Positions 6,117 through 9,053 of a DNA stretch of 9,053 nucleotides are shown here, piece after piece. The DNA lies in assembly GCA_036505215.1 (NCBI GenBank), contig DASXTW010000056.1, positions 1 to 9,053 on the forward strand, given 5' to 3'. Numbering within the stretch: the first letter of the stretch is position 1; each line of letters begins with the position of its first letter. The notes beneath the pieces are model-generated. The model was not told where the DNA came from. It did not search any database and worked only from the letters and a program-made list of their open reading frames with translations. Origin of the DNA: DASXTW01 sp036505215 (GTDB taxonomy: Bacteria > Actinomycetota > UBA4738). The position numbers and the translations under genes were made by a program.

Positions 6117-7637
6117 ATGGCGACTCGGATCTTCATCAGCTATCGACGTGGCGACACTTCTGGGTACGCCGGGCGGCTGGATGATCGGCTGACCGCACAC
6201 TTCGGACGGAACCAAGTCTTCCGCGACATCGACACGATCAAGCCTGGCACCGACTTCACCGAAGTGATCCGGCGGGCTGTGGGATCCTGCCACGCGTTGA
6301 TCGCCGTGATCGGCAGGGACTGGTTGACCGCCACGGACGAGCAAGGAGGTCGGCGCCTGGACAATCCAGACGACTTCGTGCGGCTGGAGGTGTCGGCGGC
6401 CCTCGAGCGTCACGTCCTTGTCATACCGGTCCTGGTGTCGGGCGTGACGATGCCTCGCTCCAGCGAACTCCCCGAAGATCTCGCTCCCCTCGCCAGGAAG
6501 AACGCTCTAATCCTCAGCGACGAGCGCTGGGACTATGACGTCGGGCTCTTGGTCAAGGCCTTGACGGAGGCCTTGGAAGCCTCGGCCACGCAGGTCGAAC
6601 CACCGCCTGAGGTTGAAGAGACGAACGGGCCCCAGGTCGAACAGGAGGCCCAGGGCGCCTCGGTGCCGCGGCCAGAGCCTGGCGAAGCGGCACGCCGACC
6701 CCAAAGGCGGCGAGCCGTTCCCGTCTGGCTCGTGGTCGTCCTGGCTGTGGCCTTGGCCGGAGGTCTGGTGACGGCGGGGGTCACCGCGATTTCGAAGACG
6801 AGCTCCAAGCCCAGCCCCAGTCAGAGCCCGACTACACCCTCACCTTCAGTTGTGAGTCCCTCCCTGAAGCATCTCGGCGATCGCACCCTCCTCCTGCAGG
6901 CCCAACACCTCGCTGGCGATGACGTCAAGGAGCTCCAGCAGCTGCTGACCGGGCTCGGCTTCCCAGTGGGGTATATCGACTCGAACTTTGGACGCGCGAC
7001 AGCGGGCGCGGTGACCGCGTTCAAGTCCTGCCTCGGTCTCACCCCGAGGGATGACCGGGTCGACGCGGCCACCATCTCCAAGCTCAAAATGGCGGATTCG
7101 CAGGGGATCAAGGGCTCTTCGAACGACGACGCCCTCGAGGGGACGACCGGTGACGACGTGATCTTCGGACTGGGTGGGGCGGACACCATCCGCGGTCTGG
7201 ACGGGAACGACATTATCTGCGGGGGAGAGGGCGACGACGTGCTCGATGGCGGGCAGGGTAACGACCGGTTGCTGGGAGGCCCCGGCAACGACACCGTGCA
7301 AGGGAGCGGTGACGACGACGTCGTACTCGGTGGGATCGGTGACGACCTGGTTGACGGCGGCGTCTTGGGGTGCTGCGACCACGACACCAACGACGGGAAC
7401 GACACCTTGGAGGGCGGCATCGGCAACGATACCCTCTGGTCCAGTGACTTCGGGAGCGCTGTCATGAGCGGCGGGGGCGGGAACGACGTCCTTAACGGCT
7501 TGGGGGGCAACGACACGCTGAATGGGGACGCGGGCGACGACACCATCGACGCCGGCATGGGGACCAATACGGTGAACGGGGGCGAAGGAAGCGACACCTG
7601 TTCTGTCCAGGCCTCGGACAAAGTCTCCTCGTGCTAG
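6117..7637 (+). CDS. TIR domain membrane protein with peptidoglycan-binding domain and RTX repeats
   Basis: 506 aa. Domains seen: TIR (about 4-150) with RIFISYRRGD (4-13), BB-loop region FRDIDTIKPGTDF (35-47), IAVIGRDWL (62-70) and FVRLEVSAAL (88-97), where Glu91 matches the catalytic Glu of TIR NADases; acidic Pro/Glu linker; basic RRPQRRR then one transmembrane helix (about 202-225), giving N-in/C-out by the positive-inside rule; Ser/Pro/Thr linker (226-249); peptidoglycan-binding-1-type domain (about 266-323; VKELQQLLTGLGF, FGRATAGAVTAF); RTX nonapeptides (about 341-494), ending DTCSVQASDKVSSC with Cys495 and Cys506 likely disulfide-bonded. Start 6117 is chosen because the TIR begins there; 6072 or 6036 are in frame but add non-family residues. 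Known: bacterial TIR domains often cleave NAD+ in defence; RTX repeats bind calcium. Inference: outer domains sense or anchor to the wall and control a cytosolic TIR. Activity and trigger are not shown by sequence. Confidence 0.88.
   Translation: MATRIFISYRRGDTSGYAGRLDDRLTAHFGRNQVFRDIDTIKPGTDFTEVIRRAVGSCHALIAVIGRDWLTATDEQGGRRLDNPDDFVRLEVSAALERHVLVIPVLVSGVTMPRSSELPEDLAPLARKNALILSDERWDYDVGLLVKALTEALEASATQVEPPPEVEETNGPQVEQEAQGASVPRPEPGEAARRPQRRRAVPVWLVVVLAVALAGGLVTAGVTAISKTSSKPSPSQSPTTPSPSVVSPSLKHLGDRTLLLQAQHLAGDDVKELQQLLTGLGFPVGYIDSNFGRATAGAVTAFKSCLGLTPRDDRVDAATISKLKMADSQGIKGSSNDDALEGTTGDDVIFGLGGADTIRGLDGNDIICGGEGDDVLDGGQGNDRLLGGPGNDTVQGSGDDDVVLGGIGDDLVDGGVLGCCDHDTNDGNDTLEGGIGNDTLWSSDFGSAVMSGGGGNDVLNGLGGNDTLNGDAGDDTIDAGMGTNTVNGGEGSDTCSVQASDKVSSC
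7137..7598 (+). repeat. RTX calcium-binding nonapeptide repeats inside the TIR protein
   Basis: About 15 units of the pattern GGxGxDxxx encoded in tandem, for example GGEGDDVLD, GGQGNDRLL, GGPGNDTVQ. The array is interrupted once by a longer insert with two adjacent cysteines (GVLGCCDHDTNDG, residues 415-427) and once by an imperfect unit (SSDFGSAVMS). Such repeats form a parallel beta-roll holding Ca2+ outside the cell. Confidence 0.85.
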
Positions 7638-7669
7638 TTCGTGCCGCCATCATGGGGTCAAGTCGCGGC

Positions 7670-7674
7670 AGGAG
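7670..7674 (+). promoter_or_regulatory. Ribosome binding site of the second, broken TIR gene
   Basis: AGGAG lies nine bases before ATG 7684, 32 bases after the stop of the long TIR gene. It indicates that the downstream frame is, or was, translated from the same transcript. Confidence 0.6.
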
Positions 7675-7683
7675 TGAACTGCC

Positions 7684-7890
7684 ATGGTTAGGGTCTTCGT
7701 GTCCCATGCACATGAAGACGGAGAGTTCGCGGAATGGTTGTGTGAGCGGATTCGTAGCGCCCAGCCGGTGTTCAGGGTGCCGATTTTTCGACCACCGTAT
7801 GGATCGGTGCCCCCGGGGCGAGCCGAACGAGAGGGGAGACATCCGCTGGGCGCATTTGTCCAGGTAGAGGCAACCTACTCGTTGCCTTGA
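7684..7890 (+). pseudogene. N-terminal fragment of a second TIR-domain protein, probably frameshifted
   Basis: Seen: MVRVFVSHAHEDGEFAEWLC begins a 68-aa frame; VFVSHAHED is the typical first strand and loop of a TIR domain and the next helix fits. From about residue 35 the sequence (PIFRPPYGSVPPGR...) stops looking like TIR. One frame over, from the T5 run at 7784-7788, reads IFDHRMDRCPRGEPNERGDI, resembling the TIR second strand and the Gly-Glu BB-loop region, and ends at TAG 7865-7867. Removing one T would join them. Even then only about 60 residues exist against the 130 or so of a full TIR domain, so the catalytic Glu and the C-terminal half are absent. It lies 46 bases after the long TIR gene with its own ribosome site. 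Most likely a decayed gene; a functional mini-TIR is less likely. Confidence 0.6.
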
Positions 7891-7915
7891 GTTGTGCCTG
7901 ATGCTACATGATGCA

Positions 7916-7986
7916 GCCCGGATCGCTCAGTAGAAGCCACCTCTGCGACTTGACGTAGCCCGCGGGTTCGATTCCCGATCGCGGAG
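7916..7986 (+). other. tRNA-like remnant (not an intact tRNA)
   Basis: The left part GCCCGGATCGCTCAG resembles a tRNA acceptor strand plus D-arm start. The right part GCGGGTTCGATTCCCGA (7962-7978) forms a T-arm with four of five stem pairs around the loop TTCGATT. The seven bases after it (TCGCGGA) do not pair with the proposed 5' acceptor strand, and no anticodon stem can be drawn between. It is either a degenerate tRNA, a chimera left by an integration event, or chance. Confidence 0.2.
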
Positions 7987-8014
7987 GCGAAGGAACCACT
8001 GTAAGAACCCAAAT

Positions 8015-8056
8015 GCCCCAGGCCAGGGGGTATGGATCGACGCTCGGCACTGGGGC
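8015..8056. other. Inverted repeat upstream of the cyclase gene
   Basis: GCCCCAG (8015-8021) and CTGGGGC (8050-8056) are perfect 7-bp complementary arms 28 bases apart, some 60-100 bases before the GTG start at 8118. It could fold in the leader RNA. No T run follows, so a terminator is unlikely. Confidence 0.2.
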
Positions 8057-8117
8057 CGCCTCCCGTGCCCGTTGTCACGTCGCGACGTCGCCCTCTCGTA
8101 GGCGATACTCCCGTTTC

Positions 8118-9053
8118 GTGGAGTTCCAGATCCAGTACGCGCGCAGCGGCGACCTGTACATCGCGTACGAGGTGATCGGGGAGGCCCCTCTCGATCTCCT
8201 GTACGTGACGACCTACGACTCCACCCCCACGCTCGACAACTGGACCGCCGAGCCGGTGGTCGCCCGGTGGGTCGAGCGCCTGGCCTCGTTCTCCCGACTC
8301 ATCTTGATGGACGTCCGGGGGACGGGCCTGTCGGATCGGATCACCGGCGCCGCCCCCACGATCGAGGATGGCGTCGATGACATGCTGGCCGTCCTCGACG
8401 CGGTTGGCTCGGAGCGGGCGGGTGTTCTCGGGTTCACGACCAACCTCTCCCTCGTCACCGTCTTCTCCGCCACCCACCCGGAGCGTGCGGCGGGTATGGT
8501 GCTGTACGGGGCGGCGGCGCAGAACCCGACCTTGCGCCTCGACGCAGCGGGGGGACTCAGCCCACCGCAGCTCGAGGCCGCCATCGATGAGATCCTGTCG
8601 TTGCACGCCACCGGGAACAATCTCGACCGGTTCGCCCCGAGCCTCGCCCACGACTCACGGTTCCGGCAGTGGTGGATCCGCAAGGACGTCACGTTCGCCA
8701 GCCCAGGCGGGGCCCGAGCGGCGCTCAGGATGATGATGCAGGAGGCCGACGTCCGACCGGTATTCCCCACGATTCGGGTTCCCACGCTCGTGGTGCATCG
8801 CCAGGAGGACGGGTTCGGCTCGGTGGACAACAGCAGGTACATCGCGGCGCAAATCCCCGGGGCCAGGCTCGTCGAGCTTCCCGGGAGCGACACGGCGGCC
8901 TACGCCGGGGATGCCGAGAGCCTCGCGGGCGAGATCGAGGAGTTCTTCACCGGTATCCGCCGACCGACGGACTCCGACCGGGTCCTGGCCACCCTGCTGT
9001 TCACCGACATCGTCGGTTCGACCGAGAGGGCGGCCCAGCTCGGCGACGTGCGC
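8118..9053 (+). CDS. Alpha/beta-hydrolase-like domain fused to a class III adenylate/guanylate cyclase (runs off window)
   Basis: 312 codons are present from GTG 8118; the C-terminus lies outside. Seen: VEFQIQYARSGDLYIAYEVI, the usual opening of this fusion family, hydrolase core with LILMDVRGTGLSD (61-73), strand-turn AGVLGFTTNLS (101-111), HPERAAGMVLYGA (120-132), VPTLVVHRQED (221-231), IPGARLVELPGSD (246-258), then the start of the cyclase domain LATLLFTDIVGSTERAAQLG (290-309) with metal-binding Asp297. Known: class III cyclases make cAMP or cGMP; the hydrolase part is thought to act as a sensor. Odd: the nucleophile elbow normally GxSxG reads GFTTN, and the His usually after GRD is replaced (GSDTAAY), so hydrolysis is unlikely. 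GTG 8118 is chosen because family similarity starts there; ATG 8013 is in frame but adds 35 unmatched residues. The ribosome site is weak (AGGCGA, 8100-8105). Confidence 0.85.
   Translation, partial: MEFQIQYARSGDLYIAYEVIGEAPLDLLYVTTYDSTPTLDNWTAEPVVARWVERLASFSRLILMDVRGTGLSDRITGAAPTIEDGVDDMLAVLDAVGSERAGVLGFTTNLSLVTVFSATHPERAAGMVLYGAAAQNPTLRLDAAGGLSPPQLEAAIDEILSLHATGNNLDRFAPSLAHDSRFRQWWIRKDVTFASPGGARAALRMMMQEADVRPVFPTIRVPTLVVHRQEDGFGSVDNSRYIAAQIPGARLVELPGSDTAAYAGDAESLAGEIEEFFTGIRRPTDSDRVLATLLFTDIVGSTERAAQLGDVR

Noticed and set aside
6821..7621. A 266-aa minus-strand open frame opposite the RTX repeats, rich in Ser and Pro
   Set aside because: Its repeats are simply the complement of the GGxGxD codons; the plus strand encodes a coherent domain series.
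7875..8651. A 258-aa minus-strand open frame opposite the cyclase fusion
   Set aside because: Shadow of the hydrolase-cyclase gene, which has multiple family motifs on the plus strand.
1..9053. CRISPR arrays, rRNA genes, replication origin, prophage structural genes
   Set aside because: No regularly spaced DNA repeats, rRNA-like sequence, clustered DnaA-like boxes or phage structural motifs were seen. The only tandem repetition is the RTX coding region.

Overview
The window is high-GC DNA with GTG and ATG starts, strong GGAGG-type ribosome sites and G/C-rich third codon positions. The gene families (an actinobacterial-type nitrilase homologue, a hydrolase-fused class III cyclase, a TIR protein with a Pro/Ser linker and RTX repeats, rve-type transposases) suggest an uncultivated or soil actinomycete (Actinomycetota). 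The phylum is an inference from family content; no rRNA or marker gene is present.

Layout. Left (1-1606): the 5' end of a nitrilase-superfamily gene on the minus strand, divergent from a cobalamin-independent methionine-synthase-like (MetE-like) gene on the plus strand. The MetE-like gene is cut off after about 203 codons and runs in frame into an intact dihydrofolate-reductase-family gene (RibD C-terminal type). Middle (1607-4873): two different rve/DDE transposases flank a small intact SnoaL-like (NTF2-fold) gene. The first transposase has lost its whole catalytic core. The second is full length except for a TGA at a position where I expect tryptophan. Stretch 4874-5533 has no convincing gene.

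Right (5534-9053): the most unusual part. A 506-aa membrane protein combines an N-terminal TIR domain, one transmembrane helix, a Ser/Pro linker, a peptidoglycan-binding domain and about 15 RTX nonapeptide repeats. Just upstream, on the opposite strand, lie two small ORFs: a 51-aa ORF and a frameshifted ORF with a hydrophobic N-terminus. A perfect 18-bp inverted repeat sits in the TIR gene's leader. Just downstream, with a good ribosome site, is the broken N-terminus of a second TIR protein. The window ends inside an alpha/beta-hydrolase plus adenylate/guanylate cyclase fusion whose hydrolase catalytic residues look lost.

Overall, this is an accessory region rich in broken genes (one 3' truncation with run-on, one core-less transposase, one nonsense codon, two frameshifts) around a candidate envelope-linked TIR protein. 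That the TIR protein, the divergent small ORFs, the TIR fragment and the cyclase form one functional system is a hypothesis from adjacency and domain content only.
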